NCBI RefSeq assembly: GCF_030540875.1
Contig: NZ_JAUOEM010000009.1
Coordinates: 1 to 64,000 of the forward strand
Source: Flavivirga amylovorans
Lineage (GTDB): Bacteria > Bacteroidota > Bacteroidia > Flavobacteriales > Flavobacteriaceae
Direction of reading: 5' to 3'
Length of the DNA: 64,000 nt
The notes beneath the pieces were generated by a model that worked only from the letters and a program-made list of their open reading frames with translations, searched no databases and was not told where the DNA came from. The translations under genes and the position numbers were made by a program. Positions 1 to 9,745 of the stretch are shown in pieces (position 1 is the first letter of the stretch; the number at the start of each line of letters is the position of its first letter).

Positions 1-1
1 T

Positions 2-901
2 AGCCAACCGGTAGTCGTCAATTCAATTCTGGCAATAGAGGGTAATGCAGGGGGCACCGTAGATTTTACGTTTACTCCGGATGGTGGTGATAATTTGGAA
101 GTGGAAGCAACGCTAGCTGGCGGTTTTAAGGATGTTGATTTAAATTGGACTAATGTGACTTCCTTTACGGTAACAAAGACAGGTGGTGGCTTTGCATTTG
201 ATAATTTATCGGTATATCCTATCAATCCTGAGATTATTTTTGATTGGGATACTAATGCCGTTGACACAGGAACGAGTATAACCGAGGAGATAGGAGGTTT
301 AACCACTACCGTAACAAGTGATACAGCAGGTTCCTCATGGTTATTGACACCCTTTGGGTCTTTTGGAGGGTCATCAGGAGATGTTATTTTTAATTCGGCT
401 GCATCAGTAACTACAGTGACATTTACATTTAGCCAACCCGTAGTCGTCAATTCAATTCTGGCAATAGAGGGTAATGCAGGGGGCACCGTAGATTTTACGT
501 TTACTCCGGATGGTGGTGATAATTTGGAAGTGGAAGCAACGCTAGCTGGCGGCTTTAAGGATGTTGATTTAAATTGGACTAATGTGACTTCCTTTACAGT
601 AACAAAGACAGGTGGTGGCTTTGCATTTGATAATTTATCGGTATATCCTATTCCAACATTATCGGTTACAGATAATTATAGATTTCAAAAAGCTGTAGTA
701 TATCCAAACCCAGTAGAAAACATACTTTACATTAAAAATATTTCAGGTTTAAAATCTATTGATGTTTATAATAACTTAGGGCAAAAGGTTTTCCAAAGCA
801 ATACCGAAAGTATAGATGTTGGGCATCTGTCAAAGGGTATGTATTTTTTACAGATACACACCGATCAAGGCACAGAGACTAAAAGGGTTATTAAAAAGTA
901 A
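2..901 (+). CDS. T9SS-secreted repeat protein, copy A (5' end outside window)
   Basis: The reading frame is open from the first bases, so the start lies upstream of the window. The visible part holds the end of one 143-residue repeat, one complete repeat (from about base 234) and a C-terminal type IX secretion sorting domain of about 80 residues (YPNPVENILYI, GMYFLQI, ending RVIKK). The repeats are almost identical to those of the protein at 14506-15666, rich in Gly, Thr, Val and Asp and free of Cys, which suggests a beta-sandwich adhesin or binding module. The sorting domain implies export through the outer membrane and surface attachment or release. It precedes susC by 109 bases and is probably the outermost component of the SusCD system. 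The ligand is unknown. Confidence 0.85.
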   Translation, partial: SQPVVVNSILAIEGNAGGTVDFTFTPDGGDNLEVEATLAGGFKDVDLNWTNVTSFTVTKTGGGFAFDNLSVYPINPEIIFDWDTNAVDTGTSITEEIGGLTTTVTSDTAGSSWLLTPFGSFGGSSGDVIFNSAASVTTVTFTFSQPVVVNSILAIEGNAGGTVDFTFTPDGGDNLEVEATLAGGFKDVDLNWTNVTSFTVTKTGGGFAFDNLSVYPIPTLSVTDNYRFQKAVVYPNPVENILYIKNISGLKSIDVYNNLGQKVFQSNTESIDVGHLSKGMYFLQIHTDQGTETKRVIKK

Positions 902-920
902 TTACTAATATAAATATATA

Positions 921-1000
921 CAGGAGGAAAAAAGTTGACACTGTGAGACGTAACAAACTGGATTTCCCCCTTAAGAATGTATTAATCAATTAAAATAATC
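921..1000 (+). promoter_or_regulatory. Conserved susC leader, copy A
   Basis: About 80 bases upstream of susC copy A are almost identical to 15918-15998 upstream of susC copy B, starting at AGGAGGAAAAAAG. The block includes a GTAAC motif and a C5 tract. Conservation outside coding DNA suggests a promoter or leader. The STN domain of the SusC would fit an ECF-sigma promoter, but I cannot assign -35 and -10 boxes with confidence. Confidence 0.4.
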
Positions 1001-1010
1001 AGCTAATTAC

Positions 1011-4000
1011 ATGAAAATTGGATTAACCAAAGTCTTTTTCTGTCTAAGAAAAGAATTCATAAAGCTCATTATGCGAACCTTTATATTTTTGTTTTGCACC
1101 ACATTGTTTGGTTTTTCACCAAGATATGCAGTATCCCAAAACGATAGGATTGTCATAGATACAGATCAAGTGGTATCTGTTGACAAGGTTTTTAAGATAG
1201 TGAAGGCACAAACCAATTATTCATTTGTTTATTATGAAAATTTATTTAAGGACTATCCGAAGGTAGCGCTCAAAAAAGGGGCGATCCGTCTTAATAAGTT
1301 ATTAACTCACAGCCTTTCATCGGGCAGAGTCCATGTTATCTTTACAGCTAATAATACCATTCTTATAAAAGAGCGTACAAGCAAAACCAAAGCGCAGCAG
1401 CTCTCTGTTTCTGGTATTGTAATGGGGCCATCAGGTCTTCCAGTCCCAGGGGCAACGGTTTTAATAAAAGGGACCCAAAAAGGAGCAGTCACCGATTTAG
1501 ACGGCCGGTACGCTATCACAGTCCCAGACCCTGCCAGTGTACTGATTTTTTCCTCATTAGGTTTTGAAACACAGGAAAAAGTGGTAGGTAATCAAACCAC
1601 AATAAATGTGAGTCTTAAAGAGAGTATAAGTGCATTACAAGAAGTAACTATTCGTGCGGGCTATTATAATACGTCCCAAAGAGAAGTAACAGGAAGTATT
1701 AGTAAGATCGATTCAAAAATCATAGAAAAGCAACCTGTCAACAATCCTTTGGCAGCCATGCAGGGGCATATGCCGGGAGTTAATATTTCGCAGAGATCTG
1801 GAACACCAGGAGGGGGCTTTAATATAGAGATTAGGGGGAAGAACTTTATAGGCAGTAATACGGAGCCTTTTTATATCATAGATGGGGTACCCTTTAGCAC
1901 GGAGGCAATAGGACAAGAATTGTCGGAGGCTGCGGTCTCTTTGAATAATGTCCTCCCCTTAAATGCGATAAACCCCTCGGATATTGAAAGTATCGAGGTT
2001 TTAAAGGATGCCGATGCTACGGCTATTTATGGTTCTCGAGGTGCCAATGGCGTGGTACTGATTACCACTAAAAGAGGCAAGTCAGGAAAGACCCGTGTGA
2101 GTGTGAATGTAAGTCGTACAGTTGGTAAGGTCAGTAGTTTTGTAGATTTAATGAATACGGAGCAATATTTAGAGATGCGACTAGAAGCGCTATCTAATGA
2201 GGGTTATACTTTAGAAACGGCCCCTGATGATTTTAAAGCTCGAGCGCACGATCTATACAGATGGGATCCAGATCGGTATACAGACTGGCAGGAGGAGCTT
2301 TTAGGTGGTACGTCCTATAGACATAATGTCCAATTGTCCTTTTCAGGGGGCAGCGAACAGACGCAGTTTTTAATTAGTGGGGGTTACCAAAATGAGACCA
2401 CGGTATTTCCAGGAGACTCAAACTATGGTAAGGCCTCGTTAAATAGTAGGATCAACCACCAATCGGCAGATAGCCGCTTCCAGATAAGTCTTTCGACAAA
2501 TTATACCGCTGATGACAACCAACTCCCAGCTGATGATTTAACAGATCTGGCCTATTCACTGGTACCCAATGCACCGGCGCTCTATGATGAGAACGGGGAT
2601 CTAAATTGGGAAAACGATACCTGGGCAAACCCACTGGCCCGTTTAGAGGATCAGTTTCGGGCGCAGAACCGTACCCTTATCATGAACTCGGTGATTTCCT
2701 ATCGACCAGTTCCAGACTTGGTGATTAAAACCAATTTGGGTTATACGAGCTATAACACGGAACAATATCTTACACAGCCACATACGCGTTACACCCCCTC
2801 TCGCAATTTGACAAGTAAAGAGTCATTACTTGTAACCAATAATGCGACACGTCAATCCTGGATTGTGGAGCCGCAGGTTCATTGGCAAAAGGCATGGGGC
2901 AAAGCGAGTCTTAATATCTTGTTGGGAGCGACCTTCCAGCAGCAGCAATCACAGGATATTGAAGTTGCAGGGGTCAGTTTTCCCAGTAACAGCCAGATTT
3001 TGGATCTGTCAGCAGCAAATTTTGTAGGTGTTGGATTAGATGCCGAATCGGAGTATAATTACCAGGCGTTTTTTGGGCGGCTTAATTTTAAATGGGCCGA
3101 TAAATATATCATTAACCTGACAGGTCGTAGGGATGGTTCCTCCCGTTTTGGACCAGGCAGGCAATTTGGTAATTTTGGAGCTGTTGGTATGGCATGGCTG
3201 TTTACAGAGGAAGGCTTTTTGGAAGGACAATCTGTTTTAAGTTTCGGAAAGCTTCGTAGCAGTTATGGTATTACGGGTAGCGATGGGATACCAAATTACG
3301 GATTTTATGATACCTATGAATCTTCAGGCCGTGACTACGACGGCTCTGTTTTAGAGCCTACCGGACTGTTCAATCCGATCTTTGGCTGGGAATCAAACAA
3401 GAAGTTTGAAGCCGCCTTGGAGCTTGGTTTTTTTCAGGACCGTATCTTTGTCACGGCTGCATGGTACCGTAACCGGTCTTCCAATCAACTGGTGGGGATT
3501 CCCCTGCCCAGAACGACGGGCTTTTCCAGTATTAATGCGAACTTTGATGCTACTGTGGAGAACACTGGTTTAGAAGTCGACTTTCGTTCTGTAAACATCC
3601 AAAACAAGGGTTTTAAGTGGACCACGACCTTTAATATCTCGGTACCCAAAAATAAGCTGGTAAAGTTTGATGGCCTGGAAGCATCCACTTTTAGAGATCG
3701 TTATATAGTGGGGGAGCCTTTGAGTATAGTTAAACTGTATCATAATCTTGGAGTAGACCCAGAGACGGGCGTATACCAGTTTGAAGATTATAATAGCGAT
3801 GGAAGTATAAATATTGATGATCGTCAATGGATTGTACAGACGGCTCCTAAGTTTTATGGCGGCTTGGGCAATACTATAAAGTACAAGAACTGGACCTTGA
3901 ATGCCTTTTTGAATTTCAAGAAGCAAAGTGCATCGGATCTTACTTTTAATGCACGATCCCCTGGAAGTTTAACAAATCAACATGTCTCGGTATTAAACCG

Positions 4001-4325
4001 CTGGCAGGGAGTTGGAGACCAGGCCGGGATACAGCGTTATACCACATCATTGGCCGATTTTAATGCGAGATTAGCTTTTAGTAATGATGTTGGTAGTAGC
4101 AGGCGTTATACAGACGCCTCCTTTATCAGGCTTAGAAGTGTCTCCTTGAGCTATGACCTGCCTAAGGATCTTGTCTCTGGCTTTAATGCTAGTATCTATC
4201 TTCAAGGGCAGAATCTTTTCTTTCTTTATTCTAATTCTAGAAATGCTGATGCAGAACAGGTATTGGAAGGTAGTAGGATGCCTTTATTGCGGCAATTGAC
4301 CTTGGGTCTGCAATTGGGTTTTTAA
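1011..4325 (+). CDS. SusC/RagA-type TonB-linked outer membrane protein with STN domain, copy A
   Basis: This 1104-residue TonB-dependent importer forms the barrel of a SusCD nutrient transporter. In order it shows a long N-terminal leader with signal peptide (to about residue 43, ending AVSQ), a secretin/TonB N-terminal (STN) domain (about 46-118), a carboxypeptidase-D-like domain (about 130-210), a plug (about 228-360; FYIIDGVPF, IEVLKDADATAIYGSRGANGV) and the 22-strand barrel. The STN domain normally contacts a FecR-type anti-sigma factor, yet no sigma/anti-sigma pair is in the window. susD follows after 35 bases. It is nearly identical to copy B except for clustered substitutions. The protease downstream makes peptides a plausible substrate, but this is inference. 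Confidence 0.95.
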   Translation: MKIGLTKVFFCLRKEFIKLIMRTFIFLFCTTLFGFSPRYAVSQNDRIVIDTDQVVSVDKVFKIVKAQTNYSFVYYENLFKDYPKVALKKGAIRLNKLLTHSLSSGRVHVIFTANNTILIKERTSKTKAQQLSVSGIVMGPSGLPVPGATVLIKGTQKGAVTDLDGRYAITVPDPASVLIFSSLGFETQEKVVGNQTTINVSLKESISALQEVTIRAGYYNTSQREVTGSISKIDSKIIEKQPVNNPLAAMQGHMPGVNISQRSGTPGGGFNIEIRGKNFIGSNTEPFYIIDGVPFSTEAIGQELSEAAVSLNNVLPLNAINPSDIESIEVLKDADATAIYGSRGANGVVLITTKRGKSGKTRVSVNVSRTVGKVSSFVDLMNTEQYLEMRLEALSNEGYTLETAPDDFKARAHDLYRWDPDRYTDWQEELLGGTSYRHNVQLSFSGGSEQTQFLISGGYQNETTVFPGDSNYGKASLNSRINHQSADSRFQISLSTNYTADDNQLPADDLTDLAYSLVPNAPALYDENGDLNWENDTWANPLARLEDQFRAQNRTLIMNSVISYRPVPDLVIKTNLGYTSYNTEQYLTQPHTRYTPSRNLTSKESLLVTNNATRQSWIVEPQVHWQKAWGKASLNILLGATFQQQQSQDIEVAGVSFPSNSQILDLSAANFVGVGLDAESEYNYQAFFGRLNFKWADKYIINLTGRRDGSSRFGPGRQFGNFGAVGMAWLFTEEGFLEGQSVLSFGKLRSSYGITGSDGIPNYGFYDTYESSGRDYDGSVLEPTGLFNPIFGWESNKKFEAALELGFFQDRIFVTAAWYRNRSSNQLVGIPLPRTTGFSSINANFDATVENTGLEVDFRSVNIQNKGFKWTTTFNISVPKNKLVKFDGLEASTFRDRYIVGEPLSIVKLYHNLGVDPETGVYQFEDYNSDGSINIDDRQWIVQTAPKFYGGLGNTIKYKNWTLNAFLNFKKQSASDLTFNARSPGSLTNQHVSVLNRWQGVGDQAGIQRYTTSLADFNARLAFSNDVGSSRRYTDASFIRLRSVSLSYDLPKDLVSGFNASIYLQGQNLFFLYSNSRNADAEQVLEGSRMPLLRQLTLGLQLGF

Positions 4326-4360
4326 ATTAAAAAAACATAAAAAACAATAATTATAAACCT

Positions 4361-5800
4361 ATGAAAAAATCACATACAAATTTAAGGTTATATCCCTTGG
4401 TTTTTATACTAGCATCTAAGACGTCTAAGTTATTGTGTCTATTTATATTATTTCTATTTTCAATAATGTCCTGCAGTGATTTTGTAGAAGTAGATCTTCC
4501 AAAGAACAGATTAACAAGTGAGGCCGTTTTCTTGGAGTCAGCGACCGCAGAAGCAGCCCTTAAAGGTATTTATGCCAAAATACGAGATATCGGATTGCTA
4601 TATGGTCGAACGGGGTTGAGTACCCGAATGGGAGTGTATACAGATGAATTGGATAATTATACTTCCGAGCAGAGCTTGGAAGATTTTCAAAACCATAACC
4701 TGCTTGCAACGAACTCAGATGTTGAAACATGGTGGAACAACACCTACAATCAAATTTATATCGCCAATGATGTTATTCAAGGGGTCAGCAATTCTACGGC
4801 CTTGACCATGGAAGATAAAGACCAGTTCAAGGGAGAGGCCTTATTTATTAGGGCGTACCTACATCTATTAATTGTAGAGCTTTTTGGGGATGTTCCCTAT
4901 ATTGACACTAAAAATTATATAGAGAACACGAATGTATCACGTATGCCCAGAGCTTTGGTTTATGATAGCATCATAGAGGACCTTCGCCTTGCTGCAAGCT
5001 TATTGCCTGGGGAGGGTGAGGCTAATCCCAGTGGGGACCCCATCCGTCCCATCCGTCCATACAAGGAAGCCGCTAACAGTGTGTTGGCGCGAGCTTACTT
5101 ATATATAGGGAACTGGGAGTTGGCTGAGTTGGCATCTACTAGTGTCATTAATAAATTTGGAGCCTTGGAACCTGATTTAAACAAGGTGTTTCTCAAGGAA
5201 GCTTCAGGAATCATATGGCAATTTAAGCCAAACTTAGAAGGCGGGAATACTATCGAGGCCCAGCAATTTATACTCGATAACTTACCGTCCCGAACTTTTG
5301 CTCTAAACGATGCTTTGTTCGATGGATTTGAAGTTGGAGATCAACGAAAGTCCGATTGGACAAAAACGGTGTTTAATAATAGAGGCGACACCTTACATCA
5401 CGCCTATAAGTATAAACAAAGAAATGCAGGAACTTCTGTGGAGTATTCGGTACAGCTTCGTTTGGCAGAGCAATATTTAATACGGGCAGAGGCCAGGGCA
5501 GAGCTCGAAAAAATACCTGAAGCACAATCTGATTTAAATGCGATTAGAAACAGGGCAGGATTACCAAACACGACAGCAACAACCATGGAAGAACTGTTAG
5601 AAGCCATTCTTCAGGAGCGGCGTGTAGAGTTATTTACAGAACACGGGCACCGTTGGTTCGACTTAAAGCGAGCAGGAAAAGCTGCGGAAGTACTGGCAAC
5701 AATCAAACCTAATTGGAAAGACACCGATATGTTATTGCCTATTCCTGAGGCAGAGCTATTGCTTAATCCAAATTTATTACCACAGAATGATGGGTATTAA
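4361..5800 (+). CDS. SusD/RagB family surface lipoprotein, copy A
   Basis: The 479-residue partner of the SusC upstream, probably a lid that captures ligand at the cell surface. A long hydrophobic leader ends in a lipobox (SIMSC, Cys38), marking a lipoprotein. The SusD N-terminal signature (FLESATAEAALKGIY) and the family C-terminal block (RRVELFTEHGHRWFDLKR, then LLPIPEAELLLNPNL) are both present. It differs from copy B at only about ten residues, mostly conservative. Expression should be coupled to susC; a terminator-like hairpin follows the stop codon. Confidence 0.95.
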   Translation: MKKSHTNLRLYPLVFILASKTSKLLCLFILFLFSIMSCSDFVEVDLPKNRLTSEAVFLESATAEAALKGIYAKIRDIGLLYGRTGLSTRMGVYTDELDNYTSEQSLEDFQNHNLLATNSDVETWWNNTYNQIYIANDVIQGVSNSTALTMEDKDQFKGEALFIRAYLHLLIVELFGDVPYIDTKNYIENTNVSRMPRALVYDSIIEDLRLAASLLPGEGEANPSGDPIRPIRPYKEAANSVLARAYLYIGNWELAELASTSVINKFGALEPDLNKVFLKEASGIIWQFKPNLEGGNTIEAQQFILDNLPSRTFALNDALFDGFEVGDQRKSDWTKTVFNNRGDTLHHAYKYKQRNAGTSVEYSVQLRLAEQYLIRAEARAELEKIPEAQSDLNAIRNRAGLPNTTATTMEELLEAILQERRVELFTEHGHRWFDLKRAGKAAEVLATIKPNWKDTDMLLPIPEAELLLNPNLLPQNDGY

Positions 5801-5830
5801 ATAAGTTTTTATGAAGGTAATAATCTCATT

Positions 5831-5885
5831 AAGAGGCAGCCCCTAAAAGAAGTTACAAACATAAAGGGAACCCTCTTTTCTTTTA
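5831..5885 (+). terminator. Terminator or attenuator after susD, copy A
   Basis: AAGAGG (5831-5836) can pair with CCTCTT (5872-5877), and CCCCT inside with AGGG, followed by a T-rich run (TTTTCTTTT). The same structure is at 20837-20890. In copy A it lies between susD and the metalloprotease gene, so it may reduce transcription of the distal genes rather than end the operon. Confidence 0.45.
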
Positions 5886-5933
5886 GAAAAGATTGTAATG
5901 GAGATTTATACTAAACTAAAGACCAGAATAAAG

Positions 5934-8276
5934 ATGAAAAAAATAATCAAAATAGCAATTCTAACATTTTGTATAATAAGTACAGGAGGTTATGCTCAAA
6001 AGACAACAAGTCATTTAAGACCATATGATGAAGTCATAACATCCGAAACTATTACAAAAAAAGGGTTTTTATCGGTTCATCTACTTAAAAATAAGTTCTA
6101 TTTGGAAATTCCATCAGCCATGCTAAACAAAGAGCTGTTGTTTGTAAGACATGGTCGATACGGTAATTCTAAACAAATAAAATGGATAAAAAAAGAAAAC
6201 AAAATTCATTTGATCATCCCTGAGATTCAGTCAAAAGCAGGAAATACCATTCCACTTATCAAGGGTAAATTCATTGAAAAAATGACAGTAGCTACGTTTC
6301 CTATACTGGCGATAGGAGATAAGGGTTTAAGTGACGTTATAGATATTACTTCTTTGTTTTTAAAAACGCCTAAAGAATTACATGGGGGTGTTATGGTTAT
6401 ATTTGATGATCTGGCATTTATCAATAAAGTGTTAGCGTTTGATGCTGTTATAGAAGTTAAAACAAGCAAAACAACCATGTCAGATAAAGGTTCAATAACA
6501 GCCGATGTTGATTATAGTTTGGTACTGCTTCCAGAACCAATGATGCCACGTTTATATGATTGTCGGATGGGTTTTCATCATGATAAACAAGTTCCTGCTA
6601 CTCTAGATAACAAGGTGTCCAGAGCCTCTATTGTGAGATGGCGCTTAGAGAAAAAGGATCCAGACAAAGAATTAAGTGATCCTATAAAACCCATAACTTT
6701 CTATTTTGATCCGGTCATGCCCGATAAATGGAAACCCTATGTAAAAATGGGAGTAGAAGAATGGTTACCAGCATTTGAGGCGGCAGGTTTTAAAAATGCG
6801 ATTGTGGTCAAGGAGCCTCCAGTAAATGATGAGAACTGGGCTATAAATAGTATGAGATACTCTTATATTCGTTGGGTAAACCATTCCAAATATAGAGGGC
6901 ATGAAGGAGAAGGAGGTACGACTGCAAGTAAAATTATAGACGAAAGAACAGGTGAGATTCTTAAGGGTGATGTATTGATAGGAGAGATTAATTTTTTGGT
7001 AGATCGATATTTTACAAGATGTAGTCCATTGGATAAACGAGCACAAGAGTATCCATTTCCAGATGATTTAATGGGGGAGCTAATTCAATCTTTAACTGCT
7101 CATGAAGCAGGCCATATTTTTGGGTTAATGGACGGTAATTATGGCGAATATACTTATCCCTTCGAAAGAATGCGTGATAAAAAATGGTTACAAGAGATGG
7201 GACATACACCAAGTGCTATGAGTTATGCTAGAGATAATTTTATAGTACAGCCAGAGGATAGTATTCCACCTTCGCTTTTAATTCAAAAAGTAGGACCTAC
7301 TGATCTTTATAGTATTCGTTGGGGCTACACACCTTTTAAAGAGGCCAAGACACCCGATGCCGAATTGCCTTATTTAGAAAAAATTGTAAGAGAACAGGAT
7401 TCAATTCCATGGTACAAGTATATAGGAAACACCGGAATAGATTATGGACCCGGAGTTTTAAATGAGATAGTAGAGAGTGATAATCCCGTAAAAGCGACTG
7501 CATTGGGCATCCAAAATTTAAAACGCGTGATCCAATTAATTCCTTCTGCGACGAGAAATGAACCAGAGAGTGAGATAAAACGACGTTTTTATAGAAAAAC
7601 ACTTCAACTCTGGATAGACCAAATGGAATCGGTAGTCTCTCTGGTAGGAGGGTATACGGCGCAATATAAATCAGCAGGTCAAGAAGGGTCGGTTTATACT
7701 CCGGTGCGAGCAAACCGTCAAAGAGAAGCCGTCGCCTTTTTGAATACATATGCTTTCCATCCACCATTATGGATGGCACCTCCAAATCTGATAAGAAGAT
7801 TTAGTTCAGAATCTTTTGAAAACGTAGTTATAAATAGTCGCCTGGCTATAATATCAAGAAGGCAATTAAAGATTCTTTTCGGTTTATTAGACACAGGACG
7901 TTTAAAAAGGGTAGAAGAAACAAGTCTAACAATGGAAAATGGGTACTCAATTACAGATCTTTTACAAGATTTATATAAAGGCTTGTGGAGCGAGTTGGAA
8001 TCCAGAGACATAAAAATTAACCCCTATCGCCAGGAACTTCAGATAGCATATATTATAAGATTAAAGGCAGCTATAAATAGTGTAAATTCACATTACCCTA
8101 GCAATTTTTTGAACCTAGCGGTAAATAAATATAGTTATAGTAATTATACAAGGGCAGGCATGTTAAGTGCGTTAAATACTCTTAAGAATACCATTGAGAA
8201 AGCCATACAAAACACTAATGATATAGTGACTAAGGAACATCTTGAATTATGTTTATTAGAGATAAAGAGTAAGTAA
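5934..8276 (+). CDS. Zinc-dependent metalloprotease (DUF5117/DUF4953 family), secreted
   Basis: A 780-residue protein of the Bacteroidota zincin family that pairs DUF5117/5118-type N-terminal domains with a catalytic DUF4953-like domain. I chose ATG 5934, 12 codons after the first possible ATG, because it gives a clean signal peptide (MKKIIKIAILTFC...GGYAQ). The zinc motif is HEAGHIFGLMD (His390, His394, third ligand probably Asp400), followed by a Met-turn-like SAMSYARD. Most relatives end this motif in His, so the Asp is notable. It follows susCD, is followed by a thioredoxin lipoprotein, and is absent from copy B. A role in degrading proteins for SusCD uptake or in peptide maturation is inference. 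Confidence 0.85.
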   Translation: MKKIIKIAILTFCIISTGGYAQKTTSHLRPYDEVITSETITKKGFLSVHLLKNKFYLEIPSAMLNKELLFVRHGRYGNSKQIKWIKKENKIHLIIPEIQSKAGNTIPLIKGKFIEKMTVATFPILAIGDKGLSDVIDITSLFLKTPKELHGGVMVIFDDLAFINKVLAFDAVIEVKTSKTTMSDKGSITADVDYSLVLLPEPMMPRLYDCRMGFHHDKQVPATLDNKVSRASIVRWRLEKKDPDKELSDPIKPITFYFDPVMPDKWKPYVKMGVEEWLPAFEAAGFKNAIVVKEPPVNDENWAINSMRYSYIRWVNHSKYRGHEGEGGTTASKIIDERTGEILKGDVLIGEINFLVDRYFTRCSPLDKRAQEYPFPDDLMGELIQSLTAHEAGHIFGLMDGNYGEYTYPFERMRDKKWLQEMGHTPSAMSYARDNFIVQPEDSIPPSLLIQKVGPTDLYSIRWGYTPFKEAKTPDAELPYLEKIVREQDSIPWYKYIGNTGIDYGPGVLNEIVESDNPVKATALGIQNLKRVIQLIPSATRNEPESEIKRRFYRKTLQLWIDQMESVVSLVGGYTAQYKSAGQEGSVYTPVRANRQREAVAFLNTYAFHPPLWMAPPNLIRRFSSESFENVVINSRLAIISRRQLKILFGLLDTGRLKRVEETSLTMENGYSITDLLQDLYKGLWSELESRDIKINPYRQELQIAYIIRLKAAINSVNSHYPSNFLNLAVNKYSYSNYTRAGMLSALNTLKNTIEKAIQNTNDIVTKEHLELCLLEIKSK

Positions 8277-8445
8277 AGTGAAATTTAATGATAATAAAAT
8301 CTTGAAGAATTTGAGTTTTAATTCTAATATCTTATCCTATTTAGAGGTCAACTAATTTTATTGAGACATTCAAAACAAGATATCATCAACCTGTGATTAA
8401 AAATTGTACTGCAAATTATAAGGAAAAATAAAAATAATTATAAAT

Positions 8446-9663
8446 ATGGATACATCAAAAAAAGGGCTAGTATTTTTTTATGTAATAGTAATAATACCCC
8501 TTTCATTATTTTTAAGTTGTGGAAATATACAAGCACAAGGCATTAATTTTGAAACAGGAGATTGGGTATCTGTTCTAAAAAAGGCTAAAAATACTAACAA
8601 ATTAATTTTTATTGATGTTTATACCACTTGGTGTAAACCTTGTAAGCAAATGGCTAAAAATATTTTCACAAATAAAGAAGTAGGTGATTATTTTAATACT
8701 CATTTTATATCTTATAAATTGGATGCTGAAAAAGGAAAAGGTATTAACTTAAGTAAAAAGTACGCTGTAGATAGTTATCCCAATCTGCTATTTGTAGATG
8801 GTAATGGAAAACTTGTTATAAGAAGAAAAGGTTCAATGGGTGTAAAAGAAATACTAGAATTTGGTAATAAAGCGATGCTCTCTAAAAGCGAAGTAACCAA
8901 TATGAGATCGACTTACAATGCTGGAGATAGATCTCCTAAGTTCATTATTAAGTACCTCGCTTTTTTAAAGGAAAGAGACCTTCCAACAGAAGAAATAATG
9001 ATTAGTTATTTAGCAAGGTTTGAGAAAAAGCAATGGCTATCTAAAGACAACCTGAAGTTAATCCAAGCATATATACAAAGCCCTTATAATGAGGTTATTG
9101 AGTATTTAGGAAAATGTCGGGCAGAATTTGCAAATTCGACTCTTGGAAGTTATTGGATTCCAGTTATTCTTGACTCAGTTTATAAACAGTATTTAAAACA
9201 AATTATAGAAGAAAGAAAAGAACAAAAGGACGTTGATACATTGTTATCACATGCTAGTTTAATGTTAAGTCCAAAGGAAGTAGCTTATTACGATTTTATT
9301 TCTAAAAGACTCATAACAAAAAGAGATCAAGATTGGGATAGCTATATAAAATATACTATTGCTTATGTAAATACCCATGCTCTGGATCAACCTACGGCGC
9401 TAAATAATTTTGCATGGGGGTTTTATAAAAATAACGCCATTACAGACTATAAAGTCTTGAATGAGGCATTAGGATGGGTAAATAGAGCATTACAAAATAA
9501 AGAGAATTACAGTTTTTTGGATACTAAAGCGGCTTTGCTTTATAAATTACATAGAAAAGAAGATGCACTTATGGCAGCCAATAATGCTGTGAAACTTGCA
9601 GAGGAAAATGCTAGGGATGCATCGGAAACATTAAGGCTAATTGAGAAGATAAAAGAACTATGA
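8446..9663 (+). CDS. Thioredoxin-fold lipoprotein with C-terminal helical repeats
   Basis: A 405-residue protein with an N-terminal hydrophobic segment ending in LFLSC (lipobox, Cys25), then a thioredoxin-like domain of the DUF255/thioredoxin_7 type with the active site WCKPC (62-66) and the cis-Pro loop VDSYPNLLF. The remaining 270 or so residues are helical and TPR-like near the end (LNNFAWGFYKNN, DTKAALLYKL). It is probably a periplasmic or outer-membrane thiol-disulfide protein. It sits between the metalloprotease and a small lipoprotein and is missing from copy B. Its likely partners are the cysteine-rich peptides and MauE-type protein encoded nearby, but only proximity supports this. 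Confidence 0.8.
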   Translation: MDTSKKGLVFFYVIVIIPLSLFLSCGNIQAQGINFETGDWVSVLKKAKNTNKLIFIDVYTTWCKPCKQMAKNIFTNKEVGDYFNTHFISYKLDAEKGKGINLSKKYAVDSYPNLLFVDGNGKLVIRRKGSMGVKEILEFGNKAMLSKSEVTNMRSTYNAGDRSPKFIIKYLAFLKERDLPTEEIMISYLARFEKKQWLSKDNLKLIQAYIQSPYNEVIEYLGKCRAEFANSTLGSYWIPVILDSVYKQYLKQIIEERKEQKDVDTLLSHASLMLSPKEVAYYDFISKRLITKRDQDWDSYIKYTIAYVNTHALDQPTALNNFAWGFYKNNAITDYKVLNEALGWVNRALQNKENYSFLDTKAALLYKLHRKEDALMAANNAVKLAEENARDASETLRLIEKIKEL

Positions 9664-9745
9664 TTTGAACATAGAAAATTTCATGTCTTTTTTTGTGAAA
9701 AAAGACAAAGCTATAAAACGAATTATCAATCTTAATAAAATTATT

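Noticed and set aside
3570-3926. Open frame of 118 codons antisense to susC A, repeated at 18576-18932 antisense to susC B
   Set aside because: Its conservation is explained by the identity of the sense genes; no start context, signal or known motif.
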